64,000 bases of DNA from an uncultured Bacteroidota bacterium. Lineage in GTDB: Bacteria; Bacteroidota; Rhodothermia; Balneolales; Balneolaceae. The notes beneath the pieces are model-generated. The model made no database searches. It saw only the letters and a program-made list of their open reading frames with translations, and was not told the origin of the DNA. Below, piece by piece: positions 19,218 through 28,151 of the stretch (within the stretch, counting starts at the first letter, position 1; every line of letters starts with the position of its first letter). The stretch lies in contig CAJXOH010000005.1 in assembly GCA_913057895.1 (NCBI GenBank), forward strand, positions 1 through 64,000, given 5' to 3'. The translations under genes and the position numbers were made by a program.

Positions 19218-19919
19218 ATGAGTATGAACCCAAATCCCACGTTATTTATAGAAACAGCAACCCCGCGCTGTTCTATAGGATTGCAAGATGCTCAGGGACG
19301 ATGGATGGAGCATGAAGTGGAAGGTAAAGGAGCCCATTCCAAAGAACTTACCAAGGGGGTTCATCAACTATTGAATGATAGTGGGTTGCAGGTGGACGAA
19401 ATCCAACAAATTGTACTTGGACGCGGTCCTGGGTCTTTTACTGGATTACGTATAGGAGCATCTTTTGTACGAGGTCTTTGCTTCGGCAAAGATGTGCCAA
19501 TAGTCATGATGGATACGTTACCAGTACTTGCTGGACGAGTACTTCTGGATCAAGTGAGTGGTTCAACATGGTCACAAGACGTTGAAATACATGCAATCTT
19601 GGATGCTCGACGCACACATGTGTATCATTGGAGTGGTCAATGGATTGACTCATCAGATGGTGGCCGCATTCTAAAAACGATTGCCCCACAATCCATTCGA
19701 CCCATCGAAGAGCTTGACATGGAGCTTTCTCAAGCATCGGCTGCAATAGTAACCGGTTTTGGTCTTGAACGTCTATCCCTGAAAAGTTCTACCATTCAAA
19801 TCTTGTCACCTCCTGAGCACCTTGTCAGAGCTCAAAAGTGGCTCTTGGAACACACAAAAGAGACGTCATTTGTAGAGCAGACAAACGCGAAAGACGCAGT
19901 CCCATTCTACCTGAGTTGA
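19218..19919 (+). CDS. tsaB: tRNA threonylcarbamoyladenosine biosynthesis protein TsaB
   Basis: TsaB is a non-catalytic ASKHA-fold partner of TsaD in making the t6A modification at tRNA position 37. The N-terminus LFIETATPRCSIGL and the GRGPGSFTGLRIG motif are diagnostic. The start is placed at ATG 19218, just after the upstream stop; an earlier start would overlap that gene and a second ATG follows two codons later. The product of about 233 residues matches the family. It is followed by accD after 34 bp. Confidence 0.93.
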   Translation: MSMNPNPTLFIETATPRCSIGLQDAQGRWMEHEVEGKGAHSKELTKGVHQLLNDSGLQVDEIQQIVLGRGPGSFTGLRIGASFVRGLCFGKDVPIVMMDTLPVLAGRVLLDQVSGSTWSQDVEIHAILDARRTHVYHWSGQWIDSSDGGRILKTIAPQSIRPIEELDMELSQASAAIVTGFGLERLSLKSSTIQILSPPEHLVRAQKWLLEHTKETSFVEQTNAKDAVPFYLS

Positions 19920-19953
19920 TTGAAAATCATTATACTATCCAAAAGTCTTCATT

Positions 19954-20802
19954 ATGCCTTGGTTTAAACGCAGCACATCCAATATCACTACCAAAATCCG
20001 AAAAGATATCCCTGATGGGGTCTGGGTTAAGGTTCCAACTACAGGGGAGACAGTCCATCGTCGTGAATTGGTCAGTAATTTTTGGGTAGATCCTACAAGT
20101 GGATACCATTTTCGGGTGGGAAGTTCAGAGTATTTCGATTACATCTTCGACAAAGCCCCTAAACTTTTGGGTGAAAATATCCGATCTGTCGACGCTCTGG
20201 AGTTTGTAGATCGTAAGCCATATAAAGATCGACTGGTGGAGGCTGAGAAAAAATCAGGCCTAACAGATGCGATTAAGGTGGGTAAAGGGAAGGTTGATGG
20301 ACTCGATATGGTTGTCGCATGTATGGATTTTGCGTTTATCGGTGGCTCTATGGGATCTGTAGTTGGAGAACGTATTAGCATGGCGATTGATGAAGCCCGT
20401 TCATCGAAATGCCCACTCGTTATCATTTCACAGAGCGGTGGTGCCCGAATGATGGAGAGTGTGCTCAGCTTAATGCAGCTTGCTAAAATCACCTCGAAAT
20501 TAGCCTTGCTTCATGAAGAAGGTGGATTGTATATCTCCTACATGACGAATCCAACAACAGGCGGTGTGACGGCTTCTTACGCGATGCTTGGAGATGTGAA
20601 TATTGCTGAGCCAGGGGCATTGATTGGATTTGCAGGACCCCGTGTCATTCGTCAAACGATCGGAAGGGACTTACCAGAGGGTTTTCAAACCTCTGAGTAT
20701 TTATTGGAGCATGGATTCCTCGATTTTATCGTAAAACGCCCATCTATTAAAAGAAAACTAGCGCAAGTCGCTCGATTACTAGCCCCTGCACCCTCTAAAT
20801 AG
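19954..20802 (+). CDS. accD: Acetyl-CoA carboxylase carboxyltransferase subunit beta, zinc ribbon lost
   Basis: AccD with AccA transfers the carboxyl group from biotin to acetyl-CoA, making malonyl-CoA. The crotonase-fold core is intact (CMDFAFIGGSMGSVVGE, SGGARMMES, TTGGVTASYAMLGD, GFAGPRVI). The N-terminal C4 zinc ribbon has lost every cysteine: the four positions are V27, T30, D46 and S49, although the surrounding WVK.P..GE and P.SGYHFR framework is kept. From memory, Bacteroidota AccD proteins show the same loss, so this marks the lineage rather than damage. A hairpin starts at the stop codon. Confidence 0.96.
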   Translation: MPWFKRSTSNITTKIRKDIPDGVWVKVPTTGETVHRRELVSNFWVDPTSGYHFRVGSSEYFDYIFDKAPKLLGENIRSVDALEFVDRKPYKDRLVEAEKKSGLTDAIKVGKGKVDGLDMVVACMDFAFIGGSMGSVVGERISMAIDEARSSKCPLVIISQSGGARMMESVLSLMQLAKITSKLALLHEEGGLYISYMTNPTTGGVTASYAMLGDVNIAEPGALIGFAGPRVIRQTIGRDLPEGFQTSEYLLEHGFLDFIVKRPSIKRKLAQVARLLAPAPSK

Positions 20803-20850
20803 GCTTTTTGAGATTCCTCAGGCCTATTCCATTGGAAAAAGCTATTTTTA
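20798..20850 (+). terminator. Putative terminator/attenuator hairpin after accD
   Basis: Two alternative pairings are visible. AATAGGC (20798-20804) can pair with GCCTATT (20822-20828) around an inner TGAG/CTCA stem. Alternatively GCTTTTT (20803-20809) can pair with AAAAAGC (20836-20842), which is followed at once by a T-rich run. The second form is a plausible Rho-independent terminator, and the two forms compete. They sit at the accD stop, upstream of the roughly 180 bp leader of obgE, the largest non-coding stretch in the window. Function is inferred. Confidence 0.5.
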
Positions 20851-21030
20851 TGTAAGGTTCTTTGTCCCCGTGTTTCTGTATGGATACCTATGCCTAGCGT
20901 GTAACAATTCGCTTTGGGTAATCCTGATAACCAACGAAACGGATGATATAGAACGATGACAACCACCTACGCACCAACTCTTTCGACGACTCAACGATCT
21001 TCGATTGACCGAACCCATTGGATTGAGCTC

Positions 21031-22077
21031 ATGAGATTTGCAGATTATGCAAAAATATATGTTACCGCGGGGCGTGGAGGGGATGGGTCCATTCATTTTC
21101 GCAGAGAGAAGTATGTTCCCAAGGGGGGACCTGATGGCGGGGATGGTGGCAAAGGAGGAAGCATAGTTCTGCGAGGAAACCCGCAATTAAACACACTACT
21201 GGACCTTCGATATCGGAAATTCATTAAGGCAAAACCGGGAAAGCCAGGTGCGGGTGCTCGAAAGTCAGGAAAGCAGGGTGAGAATATAGTATTGGATGTT
21301 CCACTTGGGACGATCGTAAAGGATGCAGAAACCTCCGAACAACTCGGTGAGATTGTCACTGATGACCAGAAAATTGTGATTGCAGAAGGTGGGCAAGGTG
21401 GATTAGGGAACTGGCATTTTAGAAGCGCGACCCATCAGGCACCTCAAAAGGCTCAAGAAGGGCGACTCGGTGAGGAGCGTACCGTCGAACTCGAACTAAA
21501 ACTCTTAGCTGATGTTGGACTAGTTGGATTCCCTAATGCAGGAAAAAGTACGTTACTTTCCGTCCTATCAGATGCAAAGCCAAAGATTGCTTCGTATCCA
21601 TTCACGACCATCGAGCCAAATCTTGGCGTAGCGCTTTTGTCAGATTATCGAAGTTTTGTAATCGCTGATATCCCTGGAATCATCGAGGGTGCGCATGAAG
21701 GAAAAGGGTTGGGACTCCAGTTTTTAAGACATATTGAACGCAATCAATGTCTGTTATTTGTGATTTCTTCAGAATCCAACGTGGTAGAAGAATATCACGT
21801 GTTATTGGACGAACTCAAATCGTACGAGCCTTCGTTGCTGTCTCTCCCAAGAGTACTAGCTGTATCAAAAACCGATTTACTCGGGGATGAGCCCTTGGAT
21901 CAACCTCTTCCAAACGATCCACAATGTGAAATCGTACTATGCTCATCAGTGACAAATCATGGCTTGGATGAACTGAAAGAAGTTCTTTGGACGCGACTCA
22001 AAGAGCTGACGCCACCAGAGACTGATAGCTCTTCCACCACACAAGCACCCCATTCATCGTCGGATACCTTGTCGTAA
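21031..22077 (+). CDS. obgE: GTPase Obg (ribosome assembly)
   Basis: Obg is an essential GTPase acting in 50S subunit assembly and stress control. The glycine-rich Obg fold occupies residues 1-158 (GGPDGGDGGKGG near 32-43). The G domain follows, with GFPNAGKST at 166-174, DIPGII and SKTD. The frame is open to 20956, but the ATG at 21031 gives the canonical MRFADYAKIYV start and 348 residues. There is no C-terminal OCT domain, as in many Gram-negatives; the tail is Ser/Thr-rich. It is followed by dprA after 4 bp. Confidence 0.95.
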   Translation: MRFADYAKIYVTAGRGGDGSIHFRREKYVPKGGPDGGDGGKGGSIVLRGNPQLNTLLDLRYRKFIKAKPGKPGAGARKSGKQGENIVLDVPLGTIVKDAETSEQLGEIVTDDQKIVIAEGGQGGLGNWHFRSATHQAPQKAQEGRLGEERTVELELKLLADVGLVGFPNAGKSTLLSVLSDAKPKIASYPFTTIEPNLGVALLSDYRSFVIADIPGIIEGAHEGKGLGLQFLRHIERNQCLLFVISSESNVVEEYHVLLDELKSYEPSLLSLPRVLAVSKTDLLGDEPLDQPLPNDPQCEIVLCSSVTNHGLDELKEVLWTRLKELTPPETDSSSTTQAPHSSSDTLS

Positions 22078-22081
22078 GATT

Positions 22082-23209
22082 GTGGAAAAGGTGCGCGTTC
22101 CTTTAGAAAGGCTCCTTGCCCTTTCTATGTGCCCTAATGTTGGGTTAAAGACACTAAATCAGCTTTTAAATGCCCATGAGCTCTCACCCAGTGAATCTTG
22201 GGATAGTTCATGGCTCCAAACAATGAGCCAAACACATGCTCCTCTTGCTCGCAAGGTGTCCAATGAACCGATCCCCAGCGAGTTGATTGCCAAAGCGAGA
22301 CGATGGATACAACAGATGCAGGGGCTCGAGGTAGAACTGATTACAAGACTAGATGATGTCTATCCCGTTAACCTTCGGCATATCTATGACCCACCCCCAT
22401 ATTTGTGGATGAGAGGTCGGTTATCCTCACTTGATCGTCCTTTACTGTCTGTGGTTGGTACACGACGGCCTACCCACAGAGCGATTCGAGAGACTCAATC
22501 GATCGTGCGAGATTGCGCGAAGGCAGGTCTTGGCATCGTGAGCGGGCTGGCACAAGGGATTGATGAAGTTGCACATCGTGCAGCACTAGAGGTTGGCGGT
22601 GTAACGATTGCCGTACTCGGAACTGGAATTAACCGAATTTATCCAGCTTCAAATCGACCCTTAGCGAATCAAATCTTAACTCAAGGAGGCTTATTTATTT
22701 CTGAGTTTCCACCTGGTGCGCCTCCTGCCAAACACCACTTTGTACTTCGGAATCGCATTATTAGTGGGTTATCAAAAGCGTGCTTACTGGGCCAATCTGC
22801 GGAAAAAGGGGGAAGTATGATCACTCAGTCATACGTTAAAGAGCAAAACCGAGATTTTTTTGTCATCCCATATGCACCTAGTGAGCCTCAAAGTGGGGGT
22901 TCGCTTTATGCCATTCGTGATGGGGCAATCTTGACTCGATCTGCGTCCGATATCTTGTCAGAGAGCTACAAGGAGTTGAAACCATCCATGGAAGGGGAGG
23001 CTCGAGCACATGAACAATGGTCAAATCAACCCCTTACCCAACTCCAATTGACCCTAGTGGAATTGTGTGACGCAGAGCCAGTTTCTATCGATAAACTACT
23101 TCAAGAAGTACCACATCAACGCAAAGAGGTCCTTTATGCGTTAATAGAACTGGAATGGCTCCAGCGCATCAAACGGTTGCCAGGAGATCAGTATATTCGC
23201 CTTGAGTAA
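22082..23209 (+). CDS. dprA: DNA-processing protein DprA
   Basis: DprA loads RecA onto incoming single-stranded DNA in natural transformation. The Rossmann-like core has the typical motifs VGTRRPT, SGLAQGIDEVAH, GTGINRIYP and SEFPPG. A C-terminal winged-helix-like segment (residues about 310-375) is present. The start is GTG at 22082, 4 bp after the obgE stop, and the 375-residue length is normal. dprA is found in many non-competent bacteria, so it alone does not prove competence. Confidence 0.94.
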   Translation: MEKVRVPLERLLALSMCPNVGLKTLNQLLNAHELSPSESWDSSWLQTMSQTHAPLARKVSNEPIPSELIAKARRWIQQMQGLEVELITRLDDVYPVNLRHIYDPPPYLWMRGRLSSLDRPLLSVVGTRRPTHRAIRETQSIVRDCAKAGLGIVSGLAQGIDEVAHRAALEVGGVTIAVLGTGINRIYPASNRPLANQILTQGGLFISEFPPGAPPAKHHFVLRNRIISGLSKACLLGQSAEKGGSMITQSYVKEQNRDFFVIPYAPSEPQSGGSLYAIRDGAILTRSASDILSESYKELKPSMEGEARAHEQWSNQPLTQLQLTLVELCDAEPVSIDKLLQEVPHQRKEVLYALIELEWLQRIKRLPGDQYIRLE

Positions 23210-23229
23210 AGTCATCAAAACGTATTCTT

Positions 23230-24825
23230 GTGAAGTCTGAACAGCGGTCAACACTGCAACAAAAGCAGAAACAATCTCAAGGGCAAACCCTCTCGCCCCA
23301 GCAGATTCAGTATGTAAAGTTGTTACAGCTGCCAACACTCGCCTTTGAGCAACGTGTTAAATCAGAGCTTGAAACAAACCCTCTTCTCGAAGAAGAACCC
23401 CTTTGGGATAACTCAGACAGTGAATCCAGTGATCCACTAGATCCTACAGAAGAATCAGAATCCGATGCTCAAGATGAAGAGCAAGATCCATCCGAGGATT
23501 GGGAAGAGTACTTGCAAAATAGTGAAGCATCCGACGACGTTGTCAATCAACGCCCTCCAGAGCAAGACATGGACCGACCTGATCCCTATGTCATGAATTT
23601 ATTGGAGCGCCTTGAGCAAGAAGTTCATTTGATGGATTTAGATCCAATGGATGAGGCAATTGCTGAGCAAATATTGGGTTCGTTAGATGATGATGGGTAT
23701 TTTCGGCGTGATGAAACAGCCATAGCGGATCGACTCGCGTTTGACCAAGGATTTCCAGTGAACGAGCAGGATATTGAACGGGTTCGTCAACTCGTTATGC
23801 GTCTAGATCCGATTGGTGTTGCTGCCAAAACCCTTCAAGAATGCCTTTGGGTTCAACTTGATGAGGCAATCCGCGAAGAGGAGGCTGCAAATCGCATACT
23901 TTCAGCCACTCAGAATGCACTTCGTATTGTTAACGAGTACTGGGACGAGTTCCAAGCGAAACAATGGACCCTCCTGCAAGAAAAACTAAGCCTTCCAGAA
24001 GAAGAACTTACACCAGCTATCGAACGGATTCGATCGTGCAATCCCAAACCGGGGTCCATTGAAGGTGATGACTCTCCACAGTGGGTCATACAGGAACCTG
24101 ATGTTAGAGTTTACTTTTTCACCACAAGTGAGTTGGAACAACTAGACACTACAACACGTGCATCTTGGCTGGGAACAGGCATTGATGGTACAACTCAAAT
24201 AGAAACCGAAGAGGGTGTATTTGTTGTAAAACTTCATCCTCGAAATGCACCTAAGCTACGGGTGTCGAGACAATACAAAGAAATGTGGGATCGTCTTCAA
24301 GAAGCCTCACCTGGTGCACAGTCCAGAGAGAATGAAGAGACCAAAGCATTCATTAAAGATAAAATGGATGCAGCAACATGGTTTATGGATTCAATTGAGC
24401 AAAGAAAACAAACATTTTTAAAAACGATGTCAGCCATCGTGAAGCAACAAACTGTGTTTTTATCGACAGGAAAGGGCTTGAAACCGATGATTCTAAAAGA
24501 CATTGCCAACGAAATTGGAATGGATATTTCCACCATCTCACGTGTTGTTAAGGGGAAATCTCTTCAAACTCCTTATGCGAACCTTCCACTTCGTGATTTA
24601 TTCACGGAGGGAATACCGCTGGCTGATGGTGGCGAGCTATCAAGTACAGAAGTCAAAGAGAAAATCCGCGCATGGATACAGCAAGAAGATCCGAGTGCAC
24701 CGCTTGGTGATCAGGCACTCACAGATCAACTCAATCAAGAAGGGATTCAGATTGCCCGCAGAACAGTGGCAAAATATCGTGAGCTCCTACAAATTCCTGT
24801 GGCTCGACGTCGTAAGGAGTCATGA
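23230..24825 (+). CDS. rpoN: RNA polymerase sigma-54 factor
   Basis: Sigma-54 directs RNA polymerase to -24/-12 promoters and needs AAA+ activators. Region I is Gln/Leu-rich (QKQSQGQTLSPQQIQYVKLLQLP). Region II is strongly acidic (residues about 55-95), the core-binding and HTH regions follow, and the RpoN box ARRTVAKYRE lies at 509-518. The start is GTG at 23230. The product of 531 residues is slightly long because of the acidic region. No sigma-54 activator gene and no obvious -24/-12 promoter was noticed in the window. The 3' end overlaps the convergent membrane-protein gene by 6 bp. Confidence 0.97.
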   Translation: MKSEQRSTLQQKQKQSQGQTLSPQQIQYVKLLQLPTLAFEQRVKSELETNPLLEEEPLWDNSDSESSDPLDPTEESESDAQDEEQDPSEDWEEYLQNSEASDDVVNQRPPEQDMDRPDPYVMNLLERLEQEVHLMDLDPMDEAIAEQILGSLDDDGYFRRDETAIADRLAFDQGFPVNEQDIERVRQLVMRLDPIGVAAKTLQECLWVQLDEAIREEEAANRILSATQNALRIVNEYWDEFQAKQWTLLQEKLSLPEEELTPAIERIRSCNPKPGSIEGDDSPQWVIQEPDVRVYFFTTSELEQLDTTTRASWLGTGIDGTTQIETEEGVFVVKLHPRNAPKLRVSRQYKEMWDRLQEASPGAQSRENEETKAFIKDKMDAATWFMDSIEQRKQTFLKTMSAIVKQQTVFLSTGKGLKPMILKDIANEIGMDISTISRVVKGKSLQTPYANLPLRDLFTEGIPLADGGELSSTEVKEKIRAWIQQEDPSAPLGDQALTDQLNQEGIQIARRTVAKYRELLQIPVARRRKES

Positions 24826-26241
24826 TAAGAGTTCAACCATTCGTATAGCGATTTGCCCTGTACTGGATTGCAGTAGTAATAAAAGAAGAAATAGAGGAAT
24901 CCCTACTGAAAGAAAAGACCATAATAATGATCGAAAAACGACGACATTATGCCCTGGTCGGGTCATATTCCAAATAGCCACGACTCCAAAGAGTACTTGA
25001 AACACCAAAGCCCCACCGAACACCCAACCAATTCCCTGATCAAGTACCCCAAGGCCAAACAACAAAATCCATCCTATACACCAAATACCAAGTAGGTGCT
25101 CCATCCAACCAAGGATAGAACTTGACTCTGAAAGGGAGGGTTGATGTGAGCTAAAATAGATCACTACCCACTGAAAACCGATCCACAGAAACATGATTGG
25201 AAACCAAAAAGCGATCCCTGTCCACAGACTGGCAATGGGGTAAGGCAAGATCTCAGCATATGTCAACCCATGAACGATTTGCGCTGAAAATCCATCCCTT
25301 ATCCAGATGGGTATGATAGAAGCAAAAAACAGAACAGCCGCAATCATCCATAGAATACTCCACCGACCTTCTCGGATATTACGAGAACTACGCAGGGTAA
25401 TGCCTGCACGACCATTGATAAACGTTCGATATAGTCTTTGCGAATAATACGATTGCCGTTGAGTGAAGAGTGCAAAAATCACAAATAAAGCAGCCCATAT
25501 TAAGGTAGGCTGTTGTATCTGTGAGGGTGTGACTTCTGGGTTTTCGAATGGAATCGGGGTTCGCTGTCCCATACTCCAATCCTCAAAAATCGGCTTTAAT
25601 GAGGGTTCCTCCTCCAGTAGTGTTTGGTACGAAGATGCCTCTATCCAAACTGATTGCACGGTGCTTAGACGTACCTTCTCAAGAATCTGAAGAATTTCTT
25701 GAGTAGACGTATTTGTATCTGTGTCGAGCCAAATCTCCGTTCCTCTTTCCCCTTGCGATAATTGAGGCCATGTCTGCTCAAAGTCATCGAATGAAACGAC
25801 CCATGAGGTATGCTCTACAGAACGTAACATGGGTAGCTCTATGAGGAATGACTCATTTCCCTGCTCAATGACTACGCCGTCCTGTGACCATAGCGCAAAG
25901 GTTCGCAGTCTGGTCTGATTGGGAGCAAAAACATATAATTCATCCGTCACATCATGGTATCGATCCATAGACACCGCCAGCGTCTCATCACCTTGGACCG
26001 ATGACTGACCATACCATAGGTAAGATTCTGGATATACCCATCGAATAGGTACGTCAGTATCAATGGATGTATCATGACTCCATATGCCTACTTGAAGTGG
26101 GCTCTGAACGGTTTGCCCGAGTGTAACTGTGGCTCCAAACCAGAAGCTGAGAACTCCACTCCAAAGTGCAGTACCCCAAAGCACTCTTATCCACGTCACT
26201 CTACTCCACAGGATCCCACCTTTAGAGGACGAGCTTCTCAA
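24820..26241 (-). CDS. Hypothetical exported/membrane protein with C-terminal multi-TM domain
   Basis: The 473-residue product begins with a signal-peptide-like segment (basic, then hydrophobic, ending near TLGQ). A periplasmic portion of about 190 residues follows, then from about residue 245 some seven or eight transmembrane segments. This topology recalls Bacteroidota DUF4271-type proteins, but I cannot confirm the family. The start codon is TTG at 26241, overlapping the Lrp-family stop (TTGA), which suggests translational coupling to the regulator. The 3' end meets rpoN head-on with a 6-bp overlap. Confidence 0.72.
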   Translation of the reverse strand: MRSSSSKGGILWSRVTWIRVLWGTALWSGVLSFWFGATVTLGQTVQSPLQVGIWSHDTSIDTDVPIRWVYPESYLWYGQSSVQGDETLAVSMDRYHDVTDELYVFAPNQTRLRTFALWSQDGVVIEQGNESFLIELPMLRSVEHTSWVVSFDDFEQTWPQLSQGERGTEIWLDTDTNTSTQEILQILEKVRLSTVQSVWIEASSYQTLLEEEPSLKPIFEDWSMGQRTPIPFENPEVTPSQIQQPTLIWAALFVIFALFTQRQSYYSQRLYRTFINGRAGITLRSSRNIREGRWSILWMIAAVLFFASIIPIWIRDGFSAQIVHGLTYAEILPYPIASLWTGIAFWFPIMFLWIGFQWVVIYFSSHQPSLSESSSILGWMEHLLGIWCIGWILLFGLGVLDQGIGWVFGGALVFQVLFGVVAIWNMTRPGHNVVVFRSLLWSFLSVGIPLFLLLLLLQSSTGQIAIRMVELLS

Positions 26242-26726
26242 CGTGTAGCTCCTTTTACAGTGACTGTTTTTTCGATTGGTATGCGCTGAGATTCTTTAAA
26301 TGTAGAGAGGACGATGTTGGATCGCGTCTTACTTACACCATCCCACGACTGAACTTGAGATAAAAACTGTTCAAAGGTCGTTGTGTTTTTTGTTCGCACC
26401 TTTAACATGTGTGACCCATCTCCGGTAATACTGTGACACTCTAATACCTCCGGATGCTCAGCGGCATGCTTTACAAACTCAGGATAATGGTGAGATCCAT
26501 CCACCTCCACAAAAATGAACGCAGTAATATCAAAATGGAAAAGTGTCGCGTCTAATACGGCTACATAGTCTTGGATTAAGCCTCGTTCTTCCAGTTTTCT
26601 CATTCTTTCTGACACCGAAGGCACAGATAAATGCACGACTTCCGCAATTTCATTTCTTTGTGCACGACCTGCTTTTTGTAGGTGATTCAAGATTTTGATA
26701 TCAATTTCATCTAAGACAACACTCAT
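26238..26726 (-). CDS. Lrp/AsnC family transcriptional regulator
   Basis: Residues 4-60 form the AsnC-type winged HTH (DEIDIKILNHLQKAGRAQRNEIA, VSERMRKLEERG), followed by a RAM ligand-binding domain ending near residue 145. The 162-residue length is typical. Members respond to amino acids and often autoregulate. The gene is divergent from serS across 147 bp of AT-rich DNA and overlaps the downstream membrane-protein gene by 4 bp. That membrane protein is therefore the most likely cotranscribed target; the effector is unknown. Confidence 0.93.
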   Translation of the reverse strand: MSVVLDEIDIKILNHLQKAGRAQRNEIAEVVHLSVPSVSERMRKLEERGLIQDYVAVLDATLFHFDITAFIFVEVDGSHHYPEFVKHAAEHPEVLECHSITGDGSHMLKVRTKNTTTFEQFLSQVQSWDGVSKTRSNIVLSTFKESQRIPIEKTVTVKGATR

Positions 26727-26873
26727 AAAGGCTCCTAATTCAAAACTTATTAATATGATTGTGTAATTTAACCTAATTATATTCGGTAATCAATGGATGA
26801 GTAAGATGATTCATCTGTGGATCGTCCGTTTTCTTTCACACGGAACTCATCGATAATTCATACCTTTTGTGCC

Positions 26874-28151
26874 ATGTTAGACATCCAAAGACTTCGTGAA
26901 TTTCCAGATTCTGTTAAGCAAGGAATGCTTGCAAAAGGTGAATCAGATCCCTCTGTCGTGGACAAAGCTATTGAAGCAGATGAGTCGTGGCGACATGCGG
27001 TTGCAGAATTAGATAGCAAGAGGGCGGAAGCCAATAAACAAGCCAAGGAAATTGGCCAGTTGATGGCTCAAGGGAAAAAAGAGGAAGCCGAGGCAATGAT
27101 TGCCAAAACTGGGGAAGCCAAAGAAGCGTTAAAGTCTTTAGAAGAGGGGATAAGCAGCTTGAAGGAAGCGCGCGACAATCTGTTGCTACGAATTCCGAAT
27201 GTCCCTCATGAGTCTGTGCCAGTTGGGAAAACACCTGAGGATAACCAACCTGTACACCATCATGGAGATGCTGACACAGATCCATGGAGAAAGCCTCATT
27301 GGGAAATTGTTGAAGAGCATGGTTGGATAGACTTCAAGCGAGGAGTGAAGGTCACGGGTGCAGGGTTTCCATTTTATGTGGGACCAATCGCAAAACTACA
27401 GCGAGCGTTAATCCAGTACTTTCTCGATACTGCTGCAGACGCAGGCTTCACAGAAATTCAACCTCCATTTGTTGTCAATGAAGATTCTGCTAGAGGAACT
27501 GGTCAAATTCCCGACAAAGAGGATATGATGTATGTGGTCCCACGAGATGAATTCTTTGCGATTCCAACGGCTGAGGTTCCAGTAACCAATTTTCATAGAG
27601 ACGAAGTATTGTCTACGGCCGAGTTACCTATCAAATATTGTGCATACACACCATGTTGGAGACGAGAGGCTGGATCCTATGGTAAAGAGGTTAGAGGACT
27701 CAACAGACTTCACCAATTTGACAAGGTTGAGCTTGTCTATATGGTAAAACCATCTGATTCATATGAGGCACTCGAGGAGTTAAGAAGCTATGTGGAATCC
27801 TTGATAGAAGCTCTTGGCCTTTCTTACAGGACATTACTTATGTGCACAGCGGACATGGGATTTACCCAGTCCAAAAAATACGATATGGAGGTCTGGAGCC
27901 CTGGACAACAACGATGGTTGGAAGTGAGCTCTTGTTCAAACTTTGAAGACTTTCAAGCTCGACGCATGATGATTCGTGCAAAGGATGATGATGGCTCCAT
28001 TGAGTTGGTCCATACGCTGAACGGGTCAGGGCTTGCATTGCCTCGAATAGTCGCTGCTATTGTTGAGCAATACCAACAGCCAAATGGAGATATCCTTGTG
28101 CCATCGGTATTACAGTCTTACATGAGAACAGACTCATTGACTGCTTCTTGA
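26874..28151 (+). CDS. serS: Serine--tRNA ligase
   Basis: SerRS charges tRNA-Ser. Residues 1-105 form the Ala/Glu-rich antiparallel coiled-coil arm. The class II core contains motif 2 (CWRREAGSYG, RLHQFDKVE) and motif 3 (NGSGLALPRI). The frame is open upstream to a GTG at 26817, but ATG 26874 gives the canonical MLDIQRLREFPD start and 425 residues. The last 34 bp overlap the dusB 3' end on the other strand. Confidence 0.97.
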   Translation: MLDIQRLREFPDSVKQGMLAKGESDPSVVDKAIEADESWRHAVAELDSKRAEANKQAKEIGQLMAQGKKEEAEAMIAKTGEAKEALKSLEEGISSLKEARDNLLLRIPNVPHESVPVGKTPEDNQPVHHHGDADTDPWRKPHWEIVEEHGWIDFKRGVKVTGAGFPFYVGPIAKLQRALIQYFLDTAADAGFTEIQPPFVVNEDSARGTGQIPDKEDMMYVVPRDEFFAIPTAEVPVTNFHRDEVLSTAELPIKYCAYTPCWRREAGSYGKEVRGLNRLHQFDKVELVYMVKPSDSYEALEELRSYVESLIEALGLSYRTLLMCTADMGFTQSKKYDMEVWSPGQQRWLEVSSCSNFEDFQARRMMIRAKDDDGSIELVHTLNGSGLALPRIVAAIVEQYQQPNGDILVPSVLQSYMRTDSLTAS

